Part shown: one piece after another, positions 32,901 to 45,184 of the stretch | Layout of the letters: each line of letters begins with the position of its first letter | How positions within the stretch are numbered: position 1 is the stretch's first letter | DNA from: Neofusicoccum parvum | Lineage: Eukaryota > Ascomycota > Dothideomycetes > Botryosphaeriales > Botryosphaeriaceae | NCBI GenBank assembly: GCA_020912385.1 | Contig: CP087217.1 | Coordinates: 1,426,001 to 1,490,000 of the forward strand | DNA: 64,000 nt | Direction of reading: 5' to 3' | Position numbers and translations under genes: made by a program | The notes under the pieces: model-generated | Seen by the model: the letters and a program-made list of their open reading frames with translations, nothing else | The model's database searches: none | Told to the model about the DNA's origin: nothing

Positions 32901-34091
32901 GAGGTGCAGGTGCTGGGGAGGGCCGCTGAGGTTTGCCGCTGGGAAGAGCCTGCTCCGTGTCCTCCACTGCTGTTTCCTCAGACTTTTGCGCGCTTGCCTG
33001 GCCATCTTTCTTCGCCACAGTCAGACATTCGACGTAGATGCTGAGGAAGTCCGAGTCGTTTCCGCGCGGGTAGAACTTGATCTGCCAATCATAGCCGCCT
33101 ACATTCACGACCGGAGATTTCATTACGAGCTCCTTGTTCGGATTCTCCTTCGTGCCGTTGTAGTTCGGGATGGTCCAATCTAGTCTGCCAGTTGAACCAG
33201 GCGTGTACTCGGGGTCATCGAGATTATGGAAGGTCTTCTTTTGCCAGTATTCATCTAAAAAGCTCTGGGTTAGGATCATAGGTGTCTGTCGAGAAACTTG
33301 TTCGAGGTGAACTTACAATCAAGCGCGCTGTGCTCTCCCACCGCTTCAATCTCCCTCAGCTCCTGCTCCTCAGGCACTGACATATCCTCTTTGAGCTCCC
33401 TCCAAGGTGGTAGGGCATCTTCGTCGTCCGACTCCTCCTCTTGTTCAACTATTGCATCCTCCCCACGAGGAGAACCGGGGGTGGACTGTGGGGGCGGAAC
33501 AGAAGGTGGTGGGGGCTCCGGAGGCTGATCGTCAAGGTCCCCGCTGGAGTCTATGGAGCTGCCGTGGGAGTCTATGCGGCTGAGATCCTCGCCAGGTGCA
33601 GCAACTGGGGCGCCGTTTGCGGGCGGCGGCGGCGGCGGAGGTACAGGTTGATTGCCAAGATTGCCAAAAGACAAGGACGGGCCGTTCGGAAATCCAAATG
33701 TTATGCTGCCAGGTGGGTCTGGGGACGTGTCCATGGCATCTTGCTCTTCATGTAATGTCACGACAGGCGCGTCGCGGGCGCGGGCCAGCTCTGGGGCTGC
33801 TCCGTTTGCGGCTGGTTGCGAGGCAGATGCCTCCACCGAACCGTCTGTGTCGTCCATGTCTGAATCCTCGCTGTCACTCTGGGCGGGCTGCGGTGCCGAC
33901 GGCAGTGGGTTGTGGTGGTTCATGTCGGCGTCGTCAGGGAGCAGCGGCGGATGCGCACGCGGGCTGCGCGGGCTGCGCGGGCTCTGCGGCGTGCTCGGCG
34001 CGAACGAGGAGAAGGCAGGCGGCGTGGGCGAGCGTGGGCCGAAGAGCAAAGGCGGAGGATCGACGTTGGCGGAGCTTGTGGTAACGCTCAT
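29929..34091 (-). CDS. MATH / pseudo-USP / MORN / RING fusion protein
   Basis: Two exons, 33317-34091 and 29929-33254, with a 62-nt intron; 1,366 residues. I start at the ATG at 34091 (MSVTTSSANVDPP). Order: Pro/Ser-rich acidic N-terminus (1-260); a MATH fold (about 283-470: LDWTIPNYNG, YDWQIKFYPRG, WGWTRFAGPHF); a ubiquitin-specific-protease fold (about 490-770); a Pro-rich linker; four MORN-like repeats (about 1225-1310: GRPHGHGRRLYFDGGEYVG, GQRHGHGRLTHPNGDIYEG); and a C-terminal C3HC4 RING (Cys1318, 1321, 1333, His1335, Cys1339, 1342, 1349, 1352). MATH+USP recalls USP7/Ubp15, but the Cys box reads GLQGLADSEYDS with Glu501 where Cys should be, and GHY reads GSY (Ser714), so the protease should be dead. 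The RING looks complete, so a ubiquitin-ligase role is the better guess. RING and MORN keep one frame with the rest. Confidence 0.88.
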
Positions 34092-35089
34092 GGCGGTCGA
34101 GTCAGGAAGGGTGAGCAGAGACGGGGACGGTGATGTAATGGGCACACATGCGCTCCTGAGTCAGCGGCGGACGGAGGTGCAGGCGAGGTGAACGAGCTCA
34201 GTCGCGAGGGCGGGCGGCGGCGTGGTGTAAGGCGGCGGAGGTTAGTTGGAGTGCGAGGCTGCAGCTGGGGCTATCGGCGCGCGGTGGGTTGAGCTGTCCT
34301 GCAAGTCTAGGAAGCTCCACGTAAGAGGCCGCAGCCGCAGAGCGTGAAGCTGCCGCGCCAAAGAATGCTTAAATACGGCGGCACGCAGCAGCAGGCATCC
34401 GCGCTCGCCGTCTGCACGAGTCGCAGGCAGAGCTGGGGATCACAGGCCTGGCGCGCCGATTGCTGCTTGTCCAGCCTCACTCTCCCAGGAGCTTTGGCCG
34501 CCCAGCTCTCGGTCGCAGCCCGCTGCTAGGACAACATTGGTTAATCCTCTCACCAGCTCCGCCCGCCACTGGCCCACGTCTGCTTGCCTGATCTGAGCGC
34601 CCGCACATCCCGGCCGCCCGCTGCCCGTAAGGCCTGGCAGCAGCACCATCGCTTGAAACACCTCCGCCTGCACTGCCAGCAGCTAGCAGCGTCCAGCAAG
34701 CCCGGAGCCGCTGGCAGCCACGCTGCGCCCGCCTGCCCATCGCGCCGTTGCGGGGTCGCGTCAGCCGCATTCACCAACTGAGTCACCGCGCCGGCGATGC
34801 TGTTGCTGGTGCCTGCTTCCTCCAGGCGGTCGCCGGCGCGGAGGCTCAACACATCCATGTCATGACGCGTTCCAGGAGGCTGTCTCAGCCCGCACCCTCA
34901 TCATGACCCAGTGTCATCTCGTTTCATGGGCGCCCTGTTAGACCCTCTTACGCAGCAAGAGTTCCCCACGCTTATCGGAGATGTCGGAACATTATCTGGT
35001 CTAATGGTATCACTGTACAACGCGCCAGCCCTCTGCCCTTTTATTGGCGACACCGGGAACGCCTCATTTTTCCGTGGCCACTCGCTTCT
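34092..35089. promoter_or_regulatory. Upstream region of the MATH/RING gene
   Basis: About 1 kb between the ATG at 34091 and the DHS stop at 35090, both minus strand. It should contain the MATH/RING promoter and the DHS 3' UTR. No other gene seen. Confidence 0.4.
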
Positions 35090-36243
35090 CTACTTTCTCG
35101 CCTTCGCGAACGTGGCCGCCACGATCAACGGAAACACGACCGTAGCCTCGGCATACACCTTGACGCTGTCGCCGTCCATCTTGATCTTGCCCCAGCTTAC
35201 CGCCTCGTCCGGCCGTGCACCCGCATCGCTGCCGTCGAACTCTTGCGCCGTGTTGATGTACACTGCGCTCTCGGCTCCGTTGCGCATTAGGTTTGCATTC
35301 GCGATGTGGTGCTTCACAATGCCGCCACCCAGGATGATCATGCCCGTGCGCTTCGCCCTGACGGCAATGGTGTTGATCTTACGGATGTCCTCGACAATAT
35401 CGACGCGCAGCTGCTGCGGGCTCGACTTGAACGTGTGGAAATACAGCATGTCGCCAAGCGAGCCGTCCGTCAGCGCCGGACAGAACACGGGGATGTTGTT
35501 CTTCCACGCCCAGTAGTATACGGAGCGTTCGTCGTTGATCTCCTTGCCAAGGCGATGGATGATCTTGCTGGGCGTCCAGTTGATGGGTTCCTCGTCGTTG
35601 CGGCTGGCCTCCTGCTCCGCGAGCATAGCGTCCAGGATCGGCACGAGCCAGTCTTCGAAGGCGCAATAGTTGCTGTTCGGCACGACCAGGTTTCCGATAC
35701 GATTCATACCCTTAGCGCGTAGTGAGGCGCCTGAGGTGTGGAAAGAGCCAAGAAAGGTGGGTGCAAGACACTTGATGAAGTCTTCCTCGACGCCACCGGC
35801 CGTCGTCACGATGGCTGACACATGCTTGTGCTGCACGAGGTAGCGCAGGGTTTCGCGCAGGCCAGACGAAATGAGGTTGGAAGTGTAGCCGAGGAAGATG
35901 GTGGTACCCTCTCCCGTTTCGGCGTCTCTCCAGGCTCGCTATGACACGGTCAGAATGGGGGAAGCGTAGCGACAAGGGCAATTTAGCGCACCATGCCCTC
36001 GATAACCTTGACAGCCTGGCCAACCGAGGTTGCCTGGAAGCCCATGTTCTCCATGCCGGCGACCAGCTCCTCCACGGTAATGTTCTTGCCCGCATAGTCA
36101 TTGAACTCGACGCCCTTGACTTCTTGCGCGCCCTCGGGCACCGGGTCAGAGGGCTTCAGCACGGCGTTTGTCGCGCCCTGCGGTGCCTGGCCGGTGGCAG
36201 CGTTCCGTGGCGCCGTTGTGGCGCTGCCGTTCTGCGTGTTCAT
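35090..36243 (-). CDS. DYS1: Deoxyhypusine synthase
   Basis: Two exons, 35992-36243 and 35090-35938, with a 53-nt intron; 366 residues. The splice reads ...[14 protein letters not shown]. Family sequence is strongly conserved: [63 protein letters not shown] and [20 protein letters not shown]. The catalytic Lys is in SWGKI, within [14 protein letters not shown] near the C-terminus. The enzyme uses NAD+ and spermidine to transfer a 4-aminobutyl group to one Lys of eIF5A, the first step of hypusine formation; it is a cytosolic tetramer. Length is typical. The first ~40 residues are variable and rich in Ala/Gln/Thr. Confidence 0.97.
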
Positions 36244-36636
36244 TTTCTTTGTTGAATTGTGTGGGGTGAGGTCGCGGCGAGTGAAAATCGTTAAGACCCT
36301 TCGCGGGGATGATTCGGCATGGTCCGGCCGCGATCACGATCGCGTCGTGTCAGACGGGCCGCCGTGGAGCTGCCTGGCCGCCGCCCTGCCAGCAGACGCC
36401 GACGCCGTTGCGCGTCTCTCACACCATGCCCAGCCCGCCGTTGCAGGCAGCGCACACGTGACGGCAAGGAAGGCTCTGTTCTGCCGGCCGCCAAGGACAC
36501 GAGGTCGGTCCGCATGAAGGCGCGGACGGCACGCCAGCGACGGTGCGTATGGAGTTGAAGCTTGTGCTGATGGCTGATTCAGCGCAGCACGCATGAGGCC
36601 TGCTGCCTTCCTGGGGATACGAAGCTGCTCTGTGTA
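36244..36636. promoter_or_regulatory. Upstream region of the DHS gene
   Basis: GC-rich DNA between the DHS start and the hairpin at 36637. No TATA box identified and no ORF with a recognisable domain. Confidence 0.4.
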
Positions 36637-36711
36637 GGGAGGAGATGAGGCGTTCGTCCCCAAAGGTGAGATCGACACAGCGCTGTCCGGACGAATGCTT
36701 CATCATCTCTC
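36637..36711. repeat. Second hairpin of the same repeat family
   Basis: Arms 36637-36659 and 36689-36711 pair over 23 positions (18 Watson-Crick, 4 G.T, 1 mismatch) around a 29-nt loop. The right arm region contains CTGTCCGGACGAATGCTTCA (36683-36702), identical to the reverse complement of the left arm of the hairpin at 21291-21325. The loops of the two hairpins are unrelated. About 400 nt upstream of the DHS start. Confidence 0.8.
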
Positions 36712-38521
36712 CGCAGCACGGGCGCAACGGATTCCGCAGCACGTGGCCGCACCCCGATCGCTCGCTGCAGAGGATCCTTCCGGCCAGCAGCACACGCATC
36801 TGGCATCAATGCGCTCGGCCTGCGGCAGGCGTCGCTGCCTTCTGCTCGTCGGCTGCGTGCTGCAGCACCTGGCGGCTGGGTGGATTTCCGCAGTTAAAAC
36901 GACGTCACGGCTGTGATTGGCCCAGGCTCGGTGGAACGTTAGCGCATGGCTGATCGCCCAGCGCGCCCCTTGTTTTGGGCACTTCACGGGCTGAGAGAAG
37001 CAGGGATTCGGCGCCTGGCCCGCCGCACGCATCTGGCGCGAAAACCTTGAGGTTCATCCGACCCCTGACGGGCTGCCGGCTGAGGCGACATGCACGCACG
37101 CGGGCGACGCCCTGCCGGCGGCCGGCGGCGTCGGGCGCGGTGCTGCTCGCGCTCGCCAGCGCTGCGGCTCGCAGGCAGTCGCGCTGACAGGCGCCGCATC
37201 TGCCTCGAGAAGGCTGCGGGAGTGCAGGCTGGGGTGACACGCCCTCGATCAATGTTTCAGCGGCGCAGCGGAGGGCTTGGGCTGCGCGTAGCATGGGCTA
37301 GCTCCAGCCGATTCCTTGTCTCGGGGCTCCCACGCATCATCTTGAAAACTCCAGCCAATGAGCGTCGCGCATGCGGAATGGGGAGTGCAGTGCTTCTGCA
37401 AGTGCTCTTCCAGGGCGGTGGAGCGGCCCTAACCCGCAGTCGATTGTGTCCCGGTCCGTTCTTCTCGTCTCACATCTCCTCTCATCTCTTGACAACACCC
37501 GCAACAACACCAGCCCAGCCCGCGCTCCCTCTCGCGCGCCCACCCTCACCCCGCCTGCCATCGTGATGCGCCAGGCGCAGTGAGTGCTCTCCGCCCGTCT
37601 CATCAGCACCGCTCCGCAAGCCGCAGCAGCCTGCGGAGCCGAGAACCGCCACGTCAAGGCCTAGCCAGGGTGCACCGCGACTGCACAGGCGCTCCAACGC
37701 CTGCAGGCCCGCAAGAAAGCCAGCCCGAGGCCGCCAGCAGCAGCGTGCGCCGCGCCTGTCCTGTCCCGTGCCGCTGCAGTGCCGCGGTGCGCGCAAGCAG
37801 ACGTCCTTCGGCGTGTGGAGCCTGGCCTGTCAGGGCGTTGTCACCCGTCAGGCACTTGTCTCTGGTCTCGCCTTCCCTGGGCGATCGGTAAAGACGCTCG
37901 GACGCCGCCAAGCCTACCCGCCGACTAGTCTATTTTTGAAACAGCCTTTCGGCGGCATCATCCACCCAGACCTTCAACACCCCGTCAACAACATCTCACC
38001 CTGGGTACGTATCCACCGCCGTCGCTGTCCCTGTCACTTCGTGTTGCTGCGCTCGTCATGTCTGCCTGCCCTGCCGCGCCCGCCGGCCCTTGGGACCCGT
38101 CGCGAACGGGCCCCGCCGCTGCGGTACCGGTACCTCAAAGTCTGGCAAGGATCACAAATCGATTCTACACGGGTCGGCGCAGCTATCCATCTGGTTCCAT
38201 GTTGAGAAGAAGGGGCCATCTGCCCAAACGCCACCATACGGATAGAGCGCACCCTCGCTCACCCATTTCCTCAACTGTCCCAACCGCGCCTCTTGTGCAG
38301 TCCTGATCTGCTCATCCTTCTCACACGAATGCTCTCTTCTATCTCCCCATGTCTCCCATCTTTCACAGCCCCACCGTCTTCCCACACTAGATTTTCACCG
38401 AACATGTTGCTAACGTGGTCTCCGGTCTATGTAGGTGCTCTGCGCCCGAACACTCATGCTGGCTGGAGCTTAACAGGAAGACTCGTACTTCAGATCGCCA
38501 GCAGGAGGGAAGAAGGGTAGG
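36712..38521. other. Intergenic / 5' region of the SNT1-like gene
   Basis: 1.8 kb, GC-rich to about 37,900 then C/T-rich towards the ATG at 38522. The leader ends ...GAAGGGTAGG, which could be a 5'-UTR intron acceptor. No coding gene recognised. Confidence 0.45.
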
Positions 38522-41500
38522 ATGTCATCTAGATATCCTTCTAACGACTCTCGTTATACATCGCGTGATCGGACGCCCCCACGTTACACTGATCGACGTG
38601 CCTCGACAACCCACGGCTCCAGCTTTGTCCCTAGGAACGACGAGCCTAGTAGTGGGAGACCTTATCCGGATTCCATCAGCAGCTCAGCATCAAGAGACGT
38701 TCCGCGTGGACCCAAAGCTCTCTCTGACTCAACTCGCGGGCCGCCTCCAGGAGGAGGTGCCTCGGTGCCCGCAGGACCACGAGGTCGAGGTTTTGCAGGC
38801 AGATCCGAGTATCGAGAGTTACGAGATGCGCCACCCCTCAGCGATGGAAGAGGAGGATCTTCGTGGCGTGGTGGCGACAGGGATCGGCACTTCGATCGGC
38901 GGGACAGACCGCTCTCGCCGCGCGCACGTTCTCCAGGAAGGGATTCTCGAGACTCGCGTGATTCGCGAGACTTCGGACCTCGCGAGCTAGACATTGATCG
39001 TGCTCGAAGGAGCGCGAGAGATGGCCCTCCTTCAGCGGGATCCAACTATTCGGATCCGCCGTCAAGCGGATTTGGTTTTTACGGACGCGGAGGGTTCAGC
39101 GGTCGTGGTAGGGGAAGGGGTGACTGGGACAACCGCGGACGTGGGCGTGGATCTTTCGCGGATGACCGGAACTCTTTCCGACCTAGGAGCAGATCTCCGC
39201 GTCCAAGATGGGAGAAGGATTCCTCTCGTGACGACCGGCTAAGCGACCGAAGGGACGACCGCAGGTTCGACCGTCGCGACGATGACCGGCCATTTTACAG
39301 GGATGAACGCGAAGTCGACCGATACAAACGCGACCCTGTGTCCTCGAGGGATACCGACATTCGGCGGGCGAGTGTAGCTCACGATGGGAGATACTCTAGC
39401 GCTGCCGGATCAGCATCTCATCAGAGCCCCCGCCATCCCTCGATATCCGGGCATAGCAGCGTTGACCGCGCAAGCACTGTAGACCTCCCGAGAGAGCTGC
39501 TTCCTGGACGCCGTGCCTCGGTCGCACAGGAACCTGTTCCAGCGAAGGACAAACCCGATTACATTGCCGCACGTGCGGAAGCTTCCAGGGATCGTTACGG
39601 ACCACGAGCATCTTCTCCGCCCCCACAAGCCCCGCAGGTACCCGCCTTCGGCTCCGTCTCATCTTTTCAAAAACCGGCTACCACTTTTACGACGCCAACA
39701 TCGAATGTCTGGAGACCTCCCCAGCCTGCGCAGCCGGTTACTGTCGCGTCTGGCCTACCTTCAGGGCCTAAAGCTCCACCCAGTGCACCCAAGGCTTTGT
39801 CAGCAGTCCCTCCCACCGCGCCGACTGGTCCGAAAGCTACTCGCGTTGCGGAGAAGCCTGTTGTTGAGAAACTCACTCTTGAGGCGCAACAGCCGGTTAG
39901 CTCTGCAGCAGAGCAGCCCAAGCCAAAGCCCGAGAACGGGCTTGTCGCGTCAAGTCAAGGACCATCTGTGCCTACCGGGCCATCTGCTGAATCGCAGGAC
40001 TCAGTGTCTCGCTCCCGTCCTCCATCGCCACCCATTGCACCACCAACTGGTCCCGCAGCTCTTCAATCGCGTCCACCAGGGGTGGTTGTGCCTCCTACTG
40101 GGCCTCGCGGTCTTGTTTCTCCCCAGCAACCCCATAGCCGTCTCGTCCCTCCTCCGCCCATTCCACCCCGCGATGGACCTCCAGTTCCGAACATTCCTCT
40201 CGGGCCGCGAGCATCGGCTCCTTTCAGCACTTCGCCTAGAGGACCCAATGCCGGGCTCGGCTCCGGTCCAGCTATCCCTACAGGCCCCAAGGCAGACAGA
40301 GGTCCACCTGTAGCCCCGAGAGCAGCTCTTTTCCCACAGCCCGACCGGCAGGCGATGAATGCGCCGAGGCCGCCAATGATGGGAATCCCAGGCAGGAATC
40401 TACAGTGGATTCGGCCTGATGCACCAAGATATCCACGTGGACCTGGCCCCGTTGTTCCAGCCAAGCGCGATGTTGACGGTGACGAAAAGGAAAGATACAC
40501 ACCAAACAGGCCCCGGTCCCCAGCATTTGCGGTAGGATCTCCCGTCAGTGGACCCGCCACACCAACACCGTCTGCGCATGATACGATCGCAATGCGACGA
40601 AAATCTGCCGGAGAGATTAGGTCTCGTGAGGACGCTCAAGAGCTCTTCAGTACAAGAAGGAATTCCGCATTCGCAGTTTCCGAGTCGAACATCAAGACAG
40701 AACGGCCTTCGATCACAAGTCAACTTGCGGATCCGCAAGCCCGAGAATCACAGTCCGACGATGCTAGTGAGGATGAGGATGAGATGGACCTGGACGATGA
40801 GGAGTTCTTTGGCCAAAGTAAGACCATCTACGAGCGCGAGAAGGCCCGTCTCGAGTCGCGTCTGAAGAATTTGGAGGACATAAGTCTGCGTTGCAGCATG
40901 CCCTTCAAAGTTTTGAGGCGTTTGTCTCGCATCAGTGAGGCTGATCTTCCACGACCGGAGCCTGCTGCAGAGCTCGAGACAGCGGCCGCTATCGAGAAGC
41001 TCAAAGAAGCAAACGAACCGGAGAAGATGGATCAAGATGTGAAGTCCCCGATTTTGACATCAGCCAGACCCGTGGTTTCGCCCGTCAAAGAGAAAGAGGA
41101 GAAGACTTCTCCCGTAACAGTGGAAACTGAGTCTAGGATTGAACCGCCTAAGCTCCCGACCCCGAAGGCTGAAGAATCGGAGGATGTAGAAATGGGCGAA
41201 GCAGATGGTGTCGAAGAAGAAGATGCTGGGGTCGAGGATGCCTCCAGTGAAGATGGCTCTATCACAGAAGCAGACTTGCACTCACTGCCCTACCTCAACC
41301 GCGGTCCGCCCACTCCTCTCTCGGATCCTGATCAGGAGAACACTGGTCTGAAAAACAACATCATGGCAGCAATCAAGGACAAGCTTTTCAGCACCCATCG
41401 GGCCGAGAAAAGGTTTCAAGACACTGCATTGCATGACTTCAAAATGCAATATAAGCATTGGGGTCTTGAAATCGCTCACCGGGAGAAAGACGCTGCTATA

Positions 41501-43878
41501 CGCGAGGAGAAGGAGAAGACTGAAGAGCAGGAAGCCGCAGTATCTCCGGGCGAGACTACCACTGGGCTTGGGCCGACTCACAGGCAACGTCATGTTACAG
41601 ACTACGACCTTGAAAACATTTTGGCTGAATCTAGGAGGATGGAAGAGGAGAGGCTAGAGAAGCAAAGACGAGAAGAAGAGGCGAGCAAGAGCCCATTCTC
41701 CAATGGGCAGGCGCCGATTCCTGACATGCTTCCGGAGGAGGAATTGGAGAGACGGAAATTTGTTAATACCAACCGTCTCCGCGAACCCGGCAAGGGCATT
41801 CTAACTTTCAGTTACGAGCCTCCTGAGGATGACTTTACACCAGACGAGCACAAGCTTTTGGTCACCGCTTATCTCCAGACCCCCAAGGACTGGGGCGAAA
41901 TCGCTAGGGCGCTTCCTGGCCGCAACTTCAGAGAGTGCATCAACCACTACTACGCCACGAAGTGGAATGGTGAATATAAGCCTCCGACTGGTCGACGCAA
42001 AGCCAAGCGTAGGGCTGGCATACCAAAAGGGAGAAAGACCGCAATTCCTTTCGCCAGCACCGACCAGGTCGAGGGCGAAGATGGCGCTGTTGCTACAACA
42101 ACGGAGCGTGGCCGTCCTCGGCGCGCAGCCGCACCCACCTTTGGCGACAGAGAAGCACAAGACGAGCACGCTACCCCAGCCCCGACTCCTGGGCGGCAAA
42201 GGGGTGCTTCTACTAGAGGAGAGACAGTCGAGCCGACCACTGAGAAGCCGAACAAGCGTCAGCGCGTCGCAAAAGAAAAGGGTACGAGGAAGGGCCGCGC
42301 CGCCCAGCAGCTCGCGCCTGCTCCTTCTGCATCTCCTCAGAAAACGGACAAAGATTTTTACCAAGGCGACGGTGTTGTGCCACGGAACGAAGAAGAAGCT
42401 GCGCTACTTGCACGGTTGCCCTCAGTCCAACCCGAGCTAGCCGGTCAATATGCCGAGAATCCATTCCAGATCCCTGCGCCCGCGACGGTGGCCGAAAGGC
42501 CTAAGGGTCGCGGTGCGAACTCTCGTGCCGGTGGCATGTCCAGCTATTGGTCTGTGAATGAGTCGACTGACTTCCGAAACTACCTGGGGTACTTCGGCAC
42601 AGATTTCGCTGCAATTGCACGGCAGATGGGAACCAAGACGCCGGCGATGGTCAAGAATGAGTACGTCCGTAAGACAGACACAGGAAATCACCCTGAGCTT
42701 GTTGAGATTGCCCAAGCAGCGGATGAAAGGCGGAAGCGTGGAGAAGACCTTGGCCAGGTGCCGCCGCCAACAGCCTCCACCAAGCGTCGCTACGACACTA
42801 CTCAGCCGGCGATTCCTCGGACTTTAGCACCTACTCCAGCTGAGATCGTGGAGATCAAGCAGTCTCCTCCAGCAGCTGACTTGCCTGCTAGGACTGCCTC
42901 TCCTCATGTCCAAGCAGGATCTCGTTTCGCGCCACTCGCTCAAGCCAGTCCTGCGATGTCCGCTTCTACGCCTCCTACTTCAGCCATTGCATCTACAAGC
43001 GCGCCAGCGCCGAGTCATCATCCCTCTGCCTATGGAAAGCCACAGCAGCATGAGATGCCAGGCCCTCGTCGTGGCTTCTTTTCTCAGCGCGAGACCTCGA
43101 GAGCACCGCTTGGCCAACCAGAAGCGCGGCAGCCGCCTCCAGAAGCACCCAGGGACGTTCACGCAGAGCACCACCATCACAGGCGCCAGTTCAGTCAAGG
43201 AATGCCCGGGCCACAACAGATGCAGGATCCGCGGTTCGTGCGCGATCAACGCGAGCGAGATGTTCAACCTATACAACAAGCCGACATGTTTGGCTCATCA
43301 GCAGCCGCTCATCATGCCTTGTACAGGACGAGCGTGCCGCCGCAACTTGCACCTCAAAGGGGTTCAGAGCCGCCAACACCAAGCTCCGCCGAACCCAGGC
43401 CCGGACAGGTCCAGCAGGCTGCTTTCTCCCGCGCGGCACCGCAGCTTCGCCATCTTGTTGAGACTCCCAGCCAGCTGCCGGTCGCTCAGCCACCTCGGGT
43501 CTCATCCAGACCGGTGTCTCCAAAGAGGGAAGAGAGCCAGCAGCCCTATGCTCCACCTCCACCTCCTTCTGTTCAAGCTACACCTCGAGCAACGCCTGTA
43601 GAACCTAGGAAAACGTCCAACTTGGCCGATCTCCTCAATCCTGCTCCTTCTGAACCAGCAAAACTGAAAGAACAGAAGCCGTCAACCGATGACCGGGCAA
43701 GTATGCTGCCTCATGAACGGCCGTTCTCGGCACAGGGAAGGCCTATCCACCAGACCACCGCTCCCCCGCCGCAGCCAGTTACGATGTCAAGTTCCTCTCC
43801 TGCATACCCACGTAGAGAACTTTATAACGAATCACCGGGGCCCAATAGCCCTTATCTCAGGCAAGCCTACATTCAATC

Positions 43879-43910
<32 letters not shown>

Positions 43911-45184
43911 TGCAAGCTCCGCCACAACGCCGGCCGATGGAGGCCCCTACACGCGAACAGTCTCAGCCGCCTCCATCTCGAGAATCTTGGACAAGGCCCG
44001 CTTACTCGCATGCTCCGCCTCCGGTATCCCAGACAAGCTCGCCGCATCCGTCTGCACCACAACAGTCGCAGGTACCACTTTCTATGGACGGTCGCCAGCA
44101 GTTCGCTGGAAATCATCGGGCTGCCCTCAGCCAATTGAACACGCAAGCGCAACCTCGTAATGTGCACTCTCCTACTCCCTCGCACACGCCCCACCACTCG
44201 CGCACGCCTTCGTACACGCATGCGCAGCCTTCACGTCAACAGGCCCCAACGCCTCTCCAGCCTCTTCCAGCTGCTCCTAGTCCAGCTCGGGGCGACGCGC
44301 CAGGTCCTGTGCTTGCTGCCAATCCCTATGCACAAATGACGCCACCTCAGGCAATCCAGCAGTTGGTGCCTCAGGCGCAGGTGCAGCAGCAAGTACAGCG
44401 CAACGAGCAGGCTGCCATTCAAAACCGCACTCTGTCCTACACTCAGCCGCAAAACCAAGCATACGAGAATATGATTGAGCGAGAGCGCGCTATACGGCTT
44501 GCAGAGCAGCGTGATCGCGAAGACCAAATGCTACGGGAGCGTGAACGCGAGGCCCAGGCTCAAGCTCATGCTCAAGCCGCACATCACCACAGCCGAAGCA
44601 CTTCGTATGCGCAGCAGCACTTTATGCGCCAGCCAACTCCAAGCCAGGCTGACCATGCTGCGTCTCGTTTCTCTTCGGCTGGTCCGGCCGTGCCTCCCCC
44701 GCCACCGTCGCGCAACACGCACACTCCAACTGGACACATGGGCTACCCGCCTCCGCCTGTCCCGCCGCCAACGCACCACGGTCTCCCTACAGCTCAAGAG
44801 CACACGCATAGCCACAGCTTTGCCGGACAAGCCCCTTCTGCTTCTCAACGTGGTCTTGAAGCCATCATGCGTCGTCAGCAAGAAGCAGCCGCCGTGCAGC
44901 ATCAGCAAGCGCAAGCTCAGGCTCACGCCCACGCACAAGCGCATCGTGAACACCGCTACCGCGAGGAAGTGGCGGCGGCGCAGCGCGAGGAGCAGATGCG
45001 CCGGCAAGAAGAGTACGCGCACAGGGAACGCATCGACCGCGACCGCGCGGACAGGATGGACTACATGGAGAGGGACCGTGATAGGCAGAGAAGGGAGCGC
45101 GAGGAGTGGGATCGGCAGCAGGGGAGGAACATCTTCGGTGGGGCAAGAGATGGCAGGGGTGGGCTTTTTGGGCCGAACAGATGA
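38522..45184 (+). CDS. SNT1: SNT1/NCoR-like SANT-domain corepressor
   Basis: One uninterrupted frame of 2,220 residues. The N-terminus is Arg/Ser/Gly/Asp-rich (repeated RDSRDS, GRGRGR), then Pro-rich. An acidic stretch (EDEDEMDLDDEEF) precedes predicted helices and DLHSLPYLNRGPPTPLSD, a block typical of fungal Snt1. SANT1 spans about 1105-1150 (FTPDEHKLLVTAYLQTPKDW, then IARALPGRNFRECINHYYATKW); SANT2 spans about 1341-1390 (YWSVNESTDFRNYLGYFGTD, then IARQMGTKTPAMVKNEY). The pair of divergent SANT domains is the NCoR/SMRT/Snt1 arrangement; Snt1 is a scaffold of the Set3 histone deacetylase complex, which represses transcription. The C-terminal 800 residues are Gln/Pro/His-rich with a CAG-encoded poly-Gln (1787-1796) and end in Arg/Glu-rich coiled coil. 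About twice the length of the yeast protein. Confidence 0.85.
43880..43909 (+). repeat. (CAG)10 microsatellite encoding poly-Gln
   Basis: Ten uninterrupted CAG triplets in frame inside the SNT1-like gene, between TCA and ATG codons. Pure triplet runs of this kind often vary in length between strains. Confidence 0.95.

Noticed and set aside
35935..35954. 16-bp match CTCGCTATGACACGGT also found near 61,439
   Set aside because: One exact 16-mer is expected by chance at this window size, there is no pairing or extension, and the first copy is at an intron end.
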